The notes beneath the pieces were generated by a model. It did not search any database. It saw only the letters and a list, made by a program, of their open reading frames with translations, and was not told where the DNA came from. Positions 11,930 to 24,084 of a stretch of DNA of 64,000 nucleotides are shown in pieces (position 1 is the stretch's first letter; each line of letters opens with the position of its first letter). The stretch covers positions 44,450,712 to 44,514,711 of the forward strand of contig CM069597.1 in the NCBI GenBank assembly GCA_035771175.1. Direction: 5' to 3'. The position numbers and the translations under genes were made by a program. Source of the DNA: Paratinospora sagittata. Taxonomy: Eukaryota > Streptophyta > Magnoliopsida > Ranunculales > Menispermaceae.

Positions 11930-12157
11930 ATTCTTAAGGGACATCTAGTAGGTTTGTTGATTCAAGTTTTAGAAATGTAGAATTTAAGCACGGGGCGAGG
12001 ATAGATAACTGGATTGCCCATCGTCTAACTAGGCTGGCTTTTGAGTCCAATTGCTCCATGTCGTGGGATATGTTTGCAGCAGAGGGTGTAACCTGGACGG
12101 TTTTCGTATTCTAATAGATGTTTAATTATCTTTGGCAAAAAAAAAAAAAAAAAAAAA
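11930..12157 (+). mobile_element. LINE 3' end with RNase H-like C-terminus and poly(A) tail
   Basis: One frame reads NWIAHRLTRLAFESNCSMSW, like the end of the RNase H domain (RVT_3 type) carried by plant L1-type LINEs, where N-x-x-AH-x-LA is conserved. After the stop there is a short 3' region and an uninterrupted run of about 20 A (from about 12138). The fragment is 5'-truncated or separated from the RT piece at 9.7-10.3 kb. No clear target duplication was found. Confidence 0.6.
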
Positions 12158-12179
12158 TTCCGGTCAAAAGCCCATGTTA

Positions 12180-12600
12180 TTACCGTTGGATAGAAATTGA
12201 GTAGAAATCGAAAATAGAAACTATCTGGGCGTATATATATACCGACGTATCCGTTGGAGAATCCGCCCCTGCGTCGACAATAAATCTCGACGAAACCCTT
12301 TTCCCAAAACCCTCGATCCCTCTCGTGTGTTCGTCGGGGCACCGGAGAAGACACGGCCGGCCATTATCGACGCCGGCGATGACGATCGTAAGATCCGGCA
12401 ACTCCACCGACCCCGGCGAAAGGCTGATCCTCGGCGTAAATCTTCTCCAAAAACCCTGTTTGTCGGAATATTTTTAACAAACAACCAATTTGCCGACGTT
12501 GAAGTTTTCGGGTGACAGCGGAGATCGTCTCCGACAAGCATCTCGACACCGGAACAAGTTTCATTTGACGCCGGCCAGACCTTTTCAACTTTCGGTGAAT
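12180..12600 (+). promoter_or_regulatory. Orphan GC-rich promoter/5' leader-like island
   Basis: A TATA-like GCGTATATATATACC (about 12229-12243) is followed by about 350 bp of much more GC-rich DNA with many CG dinucleotides (CCTGCGTCGAC, GGCCGGCC, GACGCCGGCG). A T-rich stretch resembling a plant first intron then begins near 12600. This is the base composition of a plant transcription start with a 5' leader exon. No downstream coding exon was recognised, so it may belong to a decayed gene or to a transposon. Short open frames inside show no known domain. Confidence 0.35.
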
Positions 12601-14242
12601 ATTTTTCTTTTTTCCTCCCTTTCTTGCATTGAACCTTCGTTTCTTCAAATTTAACTTTTGTTTTTCCTTTTGTTTCATCGATTATGTAGAGAACTGTTGT
12701 CTTATGGTTCGAAGACATTGATTTATCGTTTCTTGTTTTGTTTTGGTTGATAATTTTCTATTGATACATTTTTTTTTCTTTCTTTGTTTCGTTTTTTCAG
12801 CACTTTTCCGATTCATTTTGCTCTATATGACAATGGTGATGGATTTTTTGTTTGTTTGTTTTTTTCTTTCTTTTAGAATATCTCGAAGCTCCCCAACAGT
12901 CGTAGTTTACAACTCTAATGTTAGGTTTATATATATATATATATAATTTTTTTTGTTGTGCTAAATATTGCCGATCATCTAGTATGATGTATCTATATTT
13001 TTAGAAGAATGGTTAAATATATTTGTTTGTTTGAATGTTTTCTTGTTTCTTTTTTACTTGCTTCCTGTTCGTACTTAGTCGCATGGTTTGATTACTTCTT
13101 CTTTTTTCCTGAACTGTAATTGATAAATAATATCAATTGTTCTAAGTTATTAGATATTGTTGTCTGTAGTTTCATTTTCTGTTGCATAATGATATCTTAT
13201 TTGTTATTTGTTTCCCGTATGAGTTTTCTACTTAAATTCCTTGATTTATTTCAAGAAATTAGTAATATTATTTTTATATAAAAATCATTTAATTAAAAGG
13301 TCTTCATACTTGTGCATATGAAAAAATTGTATAATAGCAAGCATGGTAAGTAATTTGTAGGATTGATGAATCGTGTTTATTTTTATTTGTTTTAAAAGAT
13401 AGTAATTTGGTTTCAGAAAAAAGAAATTAATTTATTTTCCTGGAATTTTAGTTTTGCTTAATGTGTTCTGTTTTTGAAAATAAAGTCCGTTGGATTGTAA
13501 CCATGTCATACATTCCTTAGGTCAACATTTATGGTTTCACTTCTATTACCTCTCGATCAATTTCACTTTGTTTAAACTTGATTGTCTCACTTTTCGTTTT
13601 TTCTTTTATATTAAAAAAAATGTTTGCAGCTTTTCTTCCTCTTTTTTCTATTTTTTTTTTCTTTGCATTGTCTTTTCTCCTTTTGTATCAATCTTTGAAT
13701 GTGTTGCAACTTGCCTCTTTCCTCAAGTTCCATCCTCCCCAATTTTTTAGTCCATAGAGGACAAGGTTTGGTTGTAGTAGTGGGGATAAATTTTAGTGTC
13801 ATTTTAGTGGTCTTAAGTCATCTTAGTAGTGTTAGTAGGAAATCTTTTTGTGTTATAGTTGGACAAAAAAAAATGAGCGTTTAGGAAAGGTGTTCACAAT
13901 CACAAGCTCTTTGATTTAAGTATGAAAATTATTTATTCTAGGCAAATGGTGACAAATTGTTTATTGGCTCATCTAGTCAGTGGAAGGAAGTATAAGTCTG
14001 AGTCGTGTAACTTTTATAATAAATAGATAAAGGTAAACTCCTCACAATGCACTCACACCTGACTTAGTCTAGAATTAGGTTTTAAGAATTAATGGAGTGG
14101 TTTTTTGAAAGCCTATAGAGTATTAGGTTGAATCATATTTCAACAAGTGGATCGTCATCTTCACAAAAATTATCCCAAAAAAAGGGAAAAAGAAAAAAAG
14201 AAAAAAGAAAATAATGTAATAAATAGCATTTCATAACTTAGA
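12601..14242. other. T-rich non-coding stretch
   Basis: Long pyrimidine runs (TTTTCTTT types) and AT-rich sequence resemble intron DNA on the plus strand. No exon with known protein similarity is visible. Short open frames here are low-complexity Phe/Ser/Leu strings. Confidence 0.5.
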
Positions 14243-14700
14243 GTTGGTAAGGAATTTCGGGGAACACGCCTCAGCAAGGGAGGACTTTGAAATTGGATAT
14301 CGCTCTAAGGAAATGCGGCAACTTGGGAACTTAGGGTTGGTAAGGAATTTCGGGGAACTCGCCTCAGGAAGCGAGGACTTTGAGATTGGATATCACTCTA
14401 AGGAAACAAGGCATTTTGGGACTTAGTGTTGGTAAGGAATCTCGGGGAACACGCCTCAGCAAGCGAGGACTTTGAGATTGAATGCCACTTTAAGGGAATA
14501 GGGCATCTTGGGAACTTAGAATTGATAAGGAATTTCGGGGCACTCGACTCAGTAATCAAGGACTTTGAGATTGGATATCACTCTAAGGGAACAAGGCCTC
14601 TTTTTGGGGAATTGGAGTTGGTAAGGAATCTCGGGGAACACGCCTCAGCAAGCGAGGACTTTGAGATTGGATGCCACTCTAAGGAACCAAAAACCCAAAA
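14243..14700 (+). repeat. Tandem repeat, five units of 92-96 bp
   Basis: Units start at about 14243, 14336, 14428, 14521 and 14617. Each carries GGTAAGGAAT, TCGGGGAACACGCCTCAGCA, GAGGACTTTGAGATTGGAT and CACTCTAAGG. The period of units 1-2 is 93 bp, so the plus strand stays open with a 31-residue repeat (RNFGEHASA, DFEIGYHSKE). A frame change separates units 2 and 3. No known protein family matches, and I do not call it a gene. The last unit ends in AAGGAACCAAAAACCC. Confidence 0.8.
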
Positions 14701-15329
14701 TGAATTCGCCATTTAACAAGATTCTCCAGTTGTATCCCAAAATGAATTTGACGACTAGTTTGGATTGAAAAGTTGGTTTGGCTAAATACTCTAGGGTATA
14801 AGGGAAACCACCTCATTTTTCAAAAAACCGAAGTTCTAGACCAAAGTTAGAAATCACTTTACACAAGGAGTTAAAGTTTATCTTGCATTATAAGGGTTTT
14901 ATGCCTTAAGACTTTGAAAAGCTTCATGAACTGGATGGCTCATAAACACTTTGTCACCTATGCCTTGGATTCATAAGTATAATACTGAATAAATGGGTTT
15001 GTGAAAGTGAACACTGGTTTAGTAGGGTAGTAGTCCTTGGTAAAATTTTTGTCACACTTTTGCTAAGAGCCTACCAAAATGCTCATGGGGGGAGTGAGCA
15101 CAACCTTGCCAATTTTTCTCTCTTTTTTTATGTGTGTGTTTTTAGGTTAGAAAGGAGTGGGGAAAGATAGAAAGATGAGAAAGCAAGGGTAAAATTCCTC
15201 TTGTTGCATTTTAGAGTATTTAGGTCATTTTGGGGCATTATTGGCGGGAGGCTACAGTTGCAACATCTATTTATCAATTTAGTTTTTGTGTTAGTCTCCT
15301 TGGTCTTTCTAAAGTTTGTTTTAATGTTA
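14701..15329. other. Spacer, nothing recognised
   Basis: AT-rich non-coding DNA between the 93-bp tandem array and the first module of the large repeated block. No gene, terminal repeat or RNA gene was seen. Confidence 0.5.
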
Positions 15330-18300
15330 ATAAAAAATGTTTTTGAAGTGTTTTAAATCTGAATTTTCTGATTTAAAGTTGCATGCGTTTAGGATAAGGT
15401 TAGGTTTTGGCATAATCTAGGGTTTTCATTGTTTAAAATTTCAGAATTTAGTTTTTATTTATTTATTTTTCAAAGTTTTCATTTCCTATGTTAAAGTTTT
15501 AGTTTCAGTTTTGTGTCAACTAGAGTAAATATGCTAGGTGTTCACAAATTCAGATTTGTGATTTTAAAATTTAAATTTTGTGTTTTGGGTTTTGTTATAT
15601 TATGTTACTTCATTGTTAAAAGTTTGTAAATCTGATTTTTCTTGTGCATCAAAGCATTTTAAAACTGACCATTTTTATTTTTTTTTATTTCTGTGTGTTT
15701 GGTTTTAAAGTTGTTGATGTTTAGATCTAGGTTTCATTGGGTTCTAGGGTTTTAATGATTTTTTAACGCCGTATTTATTGATTTTTGAATGATAATGTCT
15801 AAATATCTTTTTAATGCCGTTGTACATATTTTAGAGATCTTAAGTAAAACACATATCAGAAATGTTTTGAACATTTCTGTGTTTTTCTAAATTGAGCACA
15901 TGAAGGTCAAGGATAAGTTGTCATTGCAAGTAATCCGAGTTGTTTTCACACTTTAAGTGATTCTCATAATGTCTTTAGTGCCTTTAGATTTATCATTTAT
16001 GTATGTAGATGTTTTTTGAAAAAATGAGGCGCTCGTGGTTGTATTGTTATTTATTTGGGGATGCAATTCGTAGTAAATGAATTTGGTCAATATTTTGAGA
16101 GTGATTTAAGTAAAAAGAAAATGATCTAATAGGTTCTTGAAGTATGATTTTTACTAATTGCATTGCTTGATGATCTCATAGGTCTGATTATTTATGGATG
16201 AACTTACTTTTTTGCTGCAAAGTTGTAGATCATACTAAACTTAGAGGGTAAAAAATAAAATAAAATTGAGGATAATCAGCTTCCTATTTTATGATCATAT
16301 AGTAATTTAATGTGCTCGTATAGATTCAAAAATAGAAAAATTTAGTGTGTTCCATCTCTAGCAAATAAACTTGAAAAAGTTCTAGAGCAATACTTTTGTT
16401 GTTGTTGGCCTCAATTACGAAGATGTACTTATATAAATTTGTCATTACCGGATCTTTTTACGGCATTCCTGAACTTTTTTTTACTGTGATGCTATCTTAC
16501 CCTGCTATCTCTAACCTTCGTAATCATTTTTTGTGTTGCTGAATATCTTCTGATCAGCAGTTATTATTATTGTTGACTTGGCCCTTCTAGCTTCTATCTT
16601 CAATTAGCATTCTTTTTAATTAATAGGACTCCTTGCTGAATAGTTCATTTCTTTGGTATTCAATGGGTTGTTTTGTTTTTCTGGAGTAAGTCTTGCATCT
16701 AAGTTTTTACTGAACGCTCGTCGTCTTCTACTACTATAAGTGCAAGAAGCAGTTTTATGCTTACTCTTTTTTTGGCTAAGGACGCAATAATGCTACTACT
16801 ATGATTACTCATGTGGGGATAGTACATCAAAAGCCTAGCAATTTGTATTAAGTCTTGCTTCTTAGTGCTCACTTTGTGTCCTTTTTTTTTTTTTTGGTTA
16901 ATTCTTTTTTCAAGGACTTCGTACTATTGTATTTTTTGATCTTGGAGGTTTTTTCTTTTAATTTAGTCTAACTATTTTGTTGTTCTTATTAAGAAATGAC
17001 TTGTTGGAGGCGTCTATAACGTCTCCAATGTATGTTTAGAAAAACTTAGAGGTGTCTTTTCTATATCAATAAAGCATGGCCCTTAGAGGTGTTGGTAGAG
17101 GCATGAAAAAGGCCTCTAATCTGTAGTTGGGGAAAAAAATATATCCTCTGTATCATTGAAGAAAAAGCGAAGTGTTTTTGAAGTGTTTTAACGTCTGAAT
17201 TTACTGATTTAAAGCCGCATGTGTTTAGATTTAAGCTTAGCTGTTGGTATAAACTTGGGATTTTGTTGTTTAGAATTTCAATTCTTTTCTGTTTTTTTTT
17301 TTTTTTTTTTTTTTTGAGCCTTTGATTTTCAGATTTTTTAGGTTTAGTTACAGTTTTATGTTGATTAGAATAAGTATTTTAGGCCTCATTGGTATATTGT
17401 TTAATCTTTTATGGGCTAGAATCTGCCCTGGTATTGCTTTGGAGTTTCTAAGACTACATTTGCAAACCATTATTGCAAGCTTTTATGTATTTTATTCTAT
17501 TCAAGTCCATGGAAGGTCTCATTGGTATAGCTCTTAATGTTAAACTATCAGTATATCTAGGCCTTGTACTTTTTTCCGAATGTGGGACTTGATGGCTTTG
17601 TCGGACCTCGTTTATGAAAAATTACAATGGGGCTTGTGTTGTTGCCATATTTCTTTTGACATGTTAGATTTTTGGAAGCTGGTCTCTATAAGAAGATTGG
17701 ATTCTGTGTTCTTACGCTGGTTTATTCAAATGCAATCTTTTATGGACTGAGAATTTAATCCAGAATGCAATAACCAATTTAATCATGTCTTAATTTTTAT
17801 GTCCCTTCTAGCTCTTCTACCTTCAATTACCATGATGTTTAATTAATAACACTCCTTGGTGAACAGTTCATTTCTTTGGTATTCAATTCTTTGTTTTGTT
17901 TTTCTGTTGTAAGTGTTGCCTCTAGGTTTTTATTTTTTATTCTATTATGGAAAGCTCATCTGTTGCTATAAGTTCTAGGAATAGTTTTATGCTTACTCTT
18001 GTTTTTTTTTTTTCTTGGCTTAAGGAAGCAATAATGTTGCTACTATGATTATCTTGTAGTATTTATGTACGTATGTGGGGACAGTAAATCGAAAGCCTAA
18101 CAATTTATATTAAGTCCTGCTTTTTAGTTGCTCACTTTGTATATATTTTTTTGGTCACGTTCTTTTGTTTTATAACGACTTCCTAATATTGGATTTTTCT
18201 TTCTTATAGACTTTTACTTTAATTTAACTATTTTTAAGTTTTTATAAAGAATCTATTTCTTGGAGGCATCACCAATGAGTGTTTATAGATTCATAGAGGT

Positions 18301-20800
18301 GCCTTTTCAATATCAATAGAACAGAGCTCGTGGAGGCATGAAAAATGCCTCTAGTTTGTAGTTAAGAGGAAAAAAATGGCTTCTCTATCATTAAAGAAAA
18401 TGCCTTTAGGAGGCATTAAAAATGACTTCAATTACTTGATAGAAAAAAATATATATTTGACTTTTAACTTTTTAGAAATTGCTTAGTGGAGTTTGTTCTT
18501 AGGAAAAGAAAAAGCCTTCTTTGATAATTCATTTTGGAGGCGTGAAAAATCCCTCTAGTTTGTGTTTTTGAAACTTAATTTTAGCATTTATATATTTTTT
18601 CAATTGGATAAAGAGTTTAATAACATTTGAATTGTATTTAAACTAATAATGCATAATGTGAGTACTAATTTCCCAAAAAATTTTGTGTCATAGTTTTTAT
18701 ATTTATCTTGTTCTCCTACACCACGTATATGTGACGTGCAGGGATAAGTGATTTTAGGTGCTAGTTGAGTTACTAAAAAGGAAGAAAATTTATACAAAGC
18801 ACATTCTAAAATTGAGGTCATATCTCATATTTTCCCATTCTATCTTGTTGACCCTCTCCTTCTCTCTTGTTCCTGCCCCTTCTAATGTCCCTAATTAGAT
18901 GATCTCATATTCTCTCTTGTTTACAATTTTGCAAGTTTCTTCTTTACATTGATAAAGTTATCCTTTAATTATTAGTGATCTTTCTTTCACCTCTATTTTA
19001 TTTGCTTTCTATTGTTTTATATTGCTTCCTAGTTGATATAACTCCGCTTAAGTTGCTGGATTTCACAAAATCCCCAACATTAGGGTTATTGATTTCAAAA
19101 AATAATAAATAAAATATCTGGTTTTGGTGCTTTTGGATTTTTGATTTCTTAATCAACTTACCTTTTCTTGTTATTGTTGAAAGCTCTTCTGTTGCAACAT
19201 ATGCAAGGAGCAGTTTATGATCTCTTTTTTTGGCTAAGGAAATAGTAACCTTGGTGCTATGATTATTTTGTGGTAAAGCCTAACAATTCATATAGTCTTG
19301 CTTTTTACTGCTTATTTTATACATTGTTTCTTGGTTAAGTTCCTTTTTTTTGTTTTTTATTTTTAGACTTCCTAATATATGCTCAGAGATTTTTTTTATT
19401 AAGAAACAACTTCTTGGAGGCGTGGATAAGGCCTCCAATCGGAGTTAACGAAAAAAAAAATAAAACAAAAAATAATAGAGGTGCCTTTACTATATCAATA
19501 GAACATGGATCTTAGAGGCTTCCTCTAATTTATAGTTAGAGAAAAATATGTATAATCCCTATCATTAAAGAAGATGCCTTTAAAAAAAAAAAAAAAAGAT
19601 GCCTTAAAGAGTCAGAAAAAAATGCATTCAATTAGTTGCTTGAAAAGAAAAAAAAAAGGCTTCTAACCTATAAGAAAATGCCTTGTGAAGGTGTTTTACG
19701 AAAAACCTCGAATTTGTTCTTAGAATTTTTTAATTTTTTTTAATAAAAAAGCCTTGTTTGACAATTCACTTTGGACTCACGAACATGCCTGTATGTTTGA
19801 ACTTAATATTTGTATTTATAAACAGTCTCATCTAAGATAAAGAGTTAGATATTATTTGAATTTATATTTAAACTTATTAGTAATTTATATATTGAGTACT
19901 AATCATCCTATATTTAAACTTATTAGTAATTTATATACAGAGTACTAATCATCCAAGCGTCTTTAGTTTAAATTTTACTGAGCTTTTCTTTTAGTTTTTC
20001 ATGAAGCCTTGGGCAATGTGACATTGCTTAGTGTCTACAATTTTGTAAGTTTCTTCTTTACATTGATAAAGTTATGTTTTAACTATCTGTAATCTTTCTT
20101 TCACCTCTATTTTCTATTGCTTTATTTTTGTTCGTAGTTGATATAATTCTACTAAAGTTGCTCGATTTTACAAAATCTCCAATATTAGGATTGTTGATTT
20201 GAAAGAAAATAAAAATAATAATGAAAATTCTGGTTTTGGTGTTTTTGGAATTTTGATTTCTTAATCAACTTACCTTTTCTTGTTATTGTTGAAAGCTCCT
20301 CCTATGTTGCCACAAAGGCAAGGAGCAGTTTAAGCTACTCTTTTTTGGCTATGGAAATAACAATGTTGGTGCTATGGTTATTTTGTGGTAAATCAAAAGC
20401 CTAATAATTTATATGAAGTTCTACTTTTTACTGCTTATTTTGTATATTGTTTTTTTTGTTAAGTTCCTTTTTTTTTTTTGGGTTTTTAGAATTCCTATTA
20501 CATTTTTTTTCATATGCTTAGAGATATTTTAAATTAAATCTAACTATTATGAATATATTATTAAGAAATAGCTTCTTGGAGGCGTGAATAACGCCTCCAA
20601 TTGGGTGTTTAAGAAAAAAAAAATATAGGTGCCTTTACTATATCAATAAAACATGGCTCTTAGATGCTTGAAAAAACTCCTCTAATTTATAGTTAGAGAA
20701 AAAATATATATCATCCCTATCATTAAAGCAAATGCCTTAAAAGGGTCATAAAAAATGCATTCAATCTACTATAATTATGCACCAGAGAATGCCCTTAAAG
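15330..20800 (+). repeat. Modular low-complexity repeat block, left part
   Basis: A set of non-coding modules recurs here and at 25926-29400 in the same orientation. Module a (GTTTTTGAAGTGTTTTAA, CTGATTTAAAG) occurs at about 15330, 17178 and 29186. Module b (GATGATGTCTAAATAT) occurs at 15785 and 25946. Module c (TTATTTGGGGATG, GGTTCTTGA) occurs at 16030 and 26190. Module d (CTTCTATCTTCAATTA, TAGTTCATTTCTTTGGTATT) occurs at 16600, 17820 and 27610. The hairpin module e (GGAGGCGT) follows. Module f (CTACACCAC.TATAT) occurs at 18714 and 28515, and module g (AAGTTTCTTCTTTACATTGA) at 18935, 20047 and roughly 28810. Repeated modules with no ORF suggest the interior of a large non-autonomous or decayed transposon that was tandemly rearranged. 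No terminal repeats were found. The stem-loops resemble the subterminal repeats of CACTA transposons, which is an inference. Confidence 0.6.
20576..20600. repeat. 10-bp perfect hairpin (module e type example)
   Basis: TTGGAGGCGT, loop GAATA, ACGCCTCCAA is a perfect inverted repeat. Relatives occur near 17002, 17094, 18331, 18534, 19413, 28122 and 28318. Some keep perfect pairing despite base changes (see findings). Confidence 0.8.
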
Positions 20801-20839
20801 GTGAGAATTTCTTAGTTTAGGTTTTTTTTTTTTAATGTC

Positions 20840-22640
20840 CTATATATATTGTGACACGCAAACGTCAGAAAATGAATCAAATCGAGTGGTAGGGGTAATG
20901 CGACTCTCACGAAATGTGGACGATGATCCCTTTGTGGCTCCCACCTTTACCATATGCTCCGTGTGCACCGTTTCCAACGCAGTCATTGAAATTCTTTCAA
21001 TGTCCCTCAAGGCAGATACGTCATTACCCCGACTGTGCAAGTGAATCTGAGCTAAGTTGCTAGCCTGAACAAAAAAAAATGACATAAGTTAAACTAAAGG
21101 ACTATCAAAGATAATTTAAGAAATATGAAAAGCAAAATGCATGTTCTCACCAAGTAATCGATAGTTCTCCACTTTCGGTCATATACCTTCGAGTTATTGA
21201 CTTATACCATATCATGTACGGGTCAAAATAATGCATATTAGACGATGCATGACCCTGATGGACTTCGCCCTCCACCAAGTTTTCAGCCTGTTACACCCAC
21301 TGATCAACATAATGCCTATGGACCATTATCCAATCACTATCAGAACAGCCTCTCATGTCGTACTTATGAAGATCGAGGCGTGTGTTGCATGGCTCAGGGA
21401 TCGTCTATCTCATGCCAAATTGTCGCAACACCCGATCAGGCCTATGTAGCTCAACTGTGGCACAAATCAAGTTAATAAGGATCATTGGTGATATGCAACA
21501 CAATAAAATAAGTTAATAGGGATCATTAATTCTTCAAGGAAATTTACCTATTCAAGAGATTGTATGTCCAGAGTCTCCCTATATTTAATCAAGACATGCA
21601 TTGAGACCCGCGTAGTCACCAAAACATTTCTCCATTTGCAAAATATAAGGAAAAATTAGTAAATTATATAAATGAATAATGTTTTATTTATAACGATAAA
21701 AATTAAGGCTAATTTTGTTTTACCTATATCCTAATGAAGGTGATAGATGTGCATGACAAGATCATCGCGAGCACTGTTACTTTTTCGTAGAGCTAGAAAT
21801 GGAAATTGGCCTCATGCCCATAATTACAAGAGGATAAGGCCCTTGATACACCTTCCTTCTTAAAATCAGCCGCACGACACATCTGACGATATAGCCACAC
21901 CAATGTTACACTCCCCCATGCATAAGTGCCAGCCATATCGAAATCGGCAAGCAGAGGCAAGAATTCCAAATGTACCAAATTGTTCGACTAGTTTGAGAAT
22001 AAGCAACCCCCAATTAGTTCCAAAATGTACGCTCGTGCGTACCTTTCAATCTGGATCTCTGTCGCATCCTCAGGTAACGATGGCACTCTATCTCCAAGAG
22101 TTACTAGAGTAGGTCTATCCCCACGTCTCTCTTTCCCATCTGAGGGAAATCCAAGCAACTCAAAACATAGCGCATCATAGTCTAGGCTAGTTGATCTAGT
22201 CACGGGGAGACCATCAATAGACAAACCCAATTGAATCTCCACATCTTGTAGGGTGATAGTCGCCTTACTCACTGCCAAATGGAAGGTATGGGTCTCCTGT
22301 CGCCATTACTCAATCAATGATGTGATCAAGTGCAATCCAACTAAATAAATTCAACACGTGCGACTCCATAAAACCCCGCTCTCTGTAGGTATGGAATAAT
22401 TCGAAGATCTAGTGGAAACATGCGGTAGAGGATGGCTTGCTTGCGATGATAATGCAACTTCTTTACTTCCTGCAAAAGAACAAAAAAAAGTTGTCAACAT
22501 TTATTAATATATAAATTTTAGAACTAGATTACATATCTAAATTTACATTAACAACCTCTCCATCCCAAATGGGACCGGTTCGATGGCAGCTCTAAAGTGT
22601 TAATAGTGATGGATCAGAGGGCCTTGGGTCCATCTAAATC
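20840..22640 (-). pseudogene. Plant mobile domain (MAIN-like) protein, degenerate
   Basis: Minus-strand pieces match the plant mobile domain found in MAIN/MAIL proteins and in many plant transposons. From about 22430: LRIIPYLQRAGFYGVARVE. Then about 22300-21988: THTFHLAVSKATITLQDVEI, QLGLSIDGLPVTRS, LPEDATEIQIERYARAYILE, LIGGCLF. Then 21978-21793: HLEFLPLLADFDMAGTYAWG, YRQMCRAADFKKEG. Further pieces resembling the WHRPDRVLRQFG and DWIMVHRHYVDQW part of the family lie at about 21480-21240, and a C-terminal piece (NDVSALRDIERISMTAL) at about 21085-20840. Stop codons and frame changes occur between and within pieces. Possible introns (for example the stretch ending near 21990) keep the family order, so the ancestor was probably spliced. 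Whether it was a host gene or transposon-encoded cannot be decided here. Confidence 0.75.
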
Positions 22641-23389
22641 CAACACATTAAACATTGTGGAATAAATGAGATACAGTGGATTCATATGATTTAGAAAAGC
22701 ACTCAACATTGTTTGAAAAGTAAGATGCAAATAAACGAATGTAGTTGCTAATGCAAGATTTTCCTAACACCAATATTTATAGAAGAAATGTAAATGGGAA
22801 GGGAAATGGGGGAGACGAGAAGAAGAACTAACTAGGCTAGGAGCTCAGACTGAGCTCCTGACACGACGACCTCGACACTGAGGTTGAGAGGCCCCCAGCC
22901 GACCGGACTGGCAACGCTCCTTCCGTTGGTACTGATGTATCTCCTTTAAAAGGGAGAAAGAAGACAAAGGCTGGTGTTAGGAGCATCAGTGTTGTGCCAA
23001 CCTAAGACCTTCTGATGCCTTAGTTAGAGCCAAAAGTGATATTTTTGTAATAGCGCTTGCGTAAGGTTCTAAAGTAGAAGTTTGTCTCATACCTTTTTGG
23101 TAAATAGTGCAGGCATATTTATAGTAAAAGGTCTGGTCCCCCACAGAAGGGGAAAAGTAGCACTAGGATTTTACTAAGTTGGTCGAAGGTTTTCTATCAC
23201 TTTGGCACTTTTATCAGCACTTACTCTCTTGCGACTTCACCTTGTTATTCGGTAAGCTTTTGTTTGCCTTTATGTCATCATCCTTATCGTCTTCATTCGA
23301 TTGTTTGTCTAGTGTGGGAGTGTCTTTACATTCTCCCCTTAGGTTCCTTTCCGATCCTTGTTTTCGTCTTTATCTTTTTGTCTATGACC
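22641..23389. other. Spacer with GC-richer patch, no gene assigned
   Basis: The piece around 22845-22960 (GAGCTCCTGACACGACGACC, GGCCCCCAGCCGACCGG) is less AT-rich and could be an exon remnant of the neighbouring transposon protein. No protein similarity was recognised. The remainder is AT-rich. Confidence 0.35.
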
Positions 23390-24082
23390 CTGCGGGCCCA
23401 ATGGTTGATTTTGCGGGAACTGCCGGTGAAGTACCCCTATGGGCGTCGAACCTGGAGGAACTAGGCCCTAGTGACAACTAGGTTACCTCTTTGGAGAGTT
23501 CCATCGAGCTTGGGCGGTCCACGGCCAACCTAAATGTGGTCGAGATTGTTATGTTGACTCCTCCGAAGGCTCCCCTAATGAGAACTCCTCTGTTGAAAGT
23601 AAATTTCCTCAAGTGTTGTCGAACTTTATCATCGATGATCACCTTTCCACGATAACCGACTTGAAGTTGCAATGGTTTTGGCATCAACTTAAGCTCCCTG
23701 ACATCGTGTCGTATCATGCACCACTCCCAGGGAGAGACCAAGCCAGCCTACCTTTAATACTGACCTGTTTAAGTATGGGGTCCACCTTCCGCTGCCTTAT
23801 AAGGTGGTTTATACACTTTTTTGAAATGAAACTGGCTCCCACCCAACTTGGTCCTAATTTTTGGAGAGCTTTGTTATCATGTCTTTTGTTGTATGTGGAG
23901 TGGGAGTGGCCTGAATTCAATCATTACGAGTTATGGAAGGCATTCAACATAAGGTCCCATCTGAAAAACGACTGTTGGTACTATGCTACAAGTCGAGGTT
24001 TTGGTTTTGGCCCCCTTCTTGTTGACTCCTCAGACTCGAACAAGTCTTGGAAGGATAAGTAGTTTTTTATTTTGGTTACGTG
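23390..24082 (+). pseudogene. Gypsy-type transposon gag-like protein fragment
   Basis: The plus strand reads LSNFIIDDHLSTITDLKLQW, then HAPLPGRDQASLPL, then CLIRWFIHFFEMKLAPTQLG, NFWRALLSCLLLYVEWEW, and finally CWYYATSRGFGFGPL ending NKSWKDK followed by a stop. The order (a helix with ...F...F......APxQLxPNxW, then WYY....G.....SNK.WK) is that of the plant family annotated as putative gypsy-type transposon protein (PF04195-like), found at the N-terminus of polyproteins and as stand-alone frames. The upstream part is in a different frame or lost. The fragment ends where a gypsy LTR begins (24085), so it was interrupted by that insertion. Confidence 0.6.
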
Positions 24083-24084
24083 GT

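Noticed and set aside
12221..12718. Long minus-strand open frame over the GC-rich island
   Set aside because: No recognisable domain, highly basic composition from GC-rich antisense sequence, and it crosses what looks like a promoter and leader on the plus strand.
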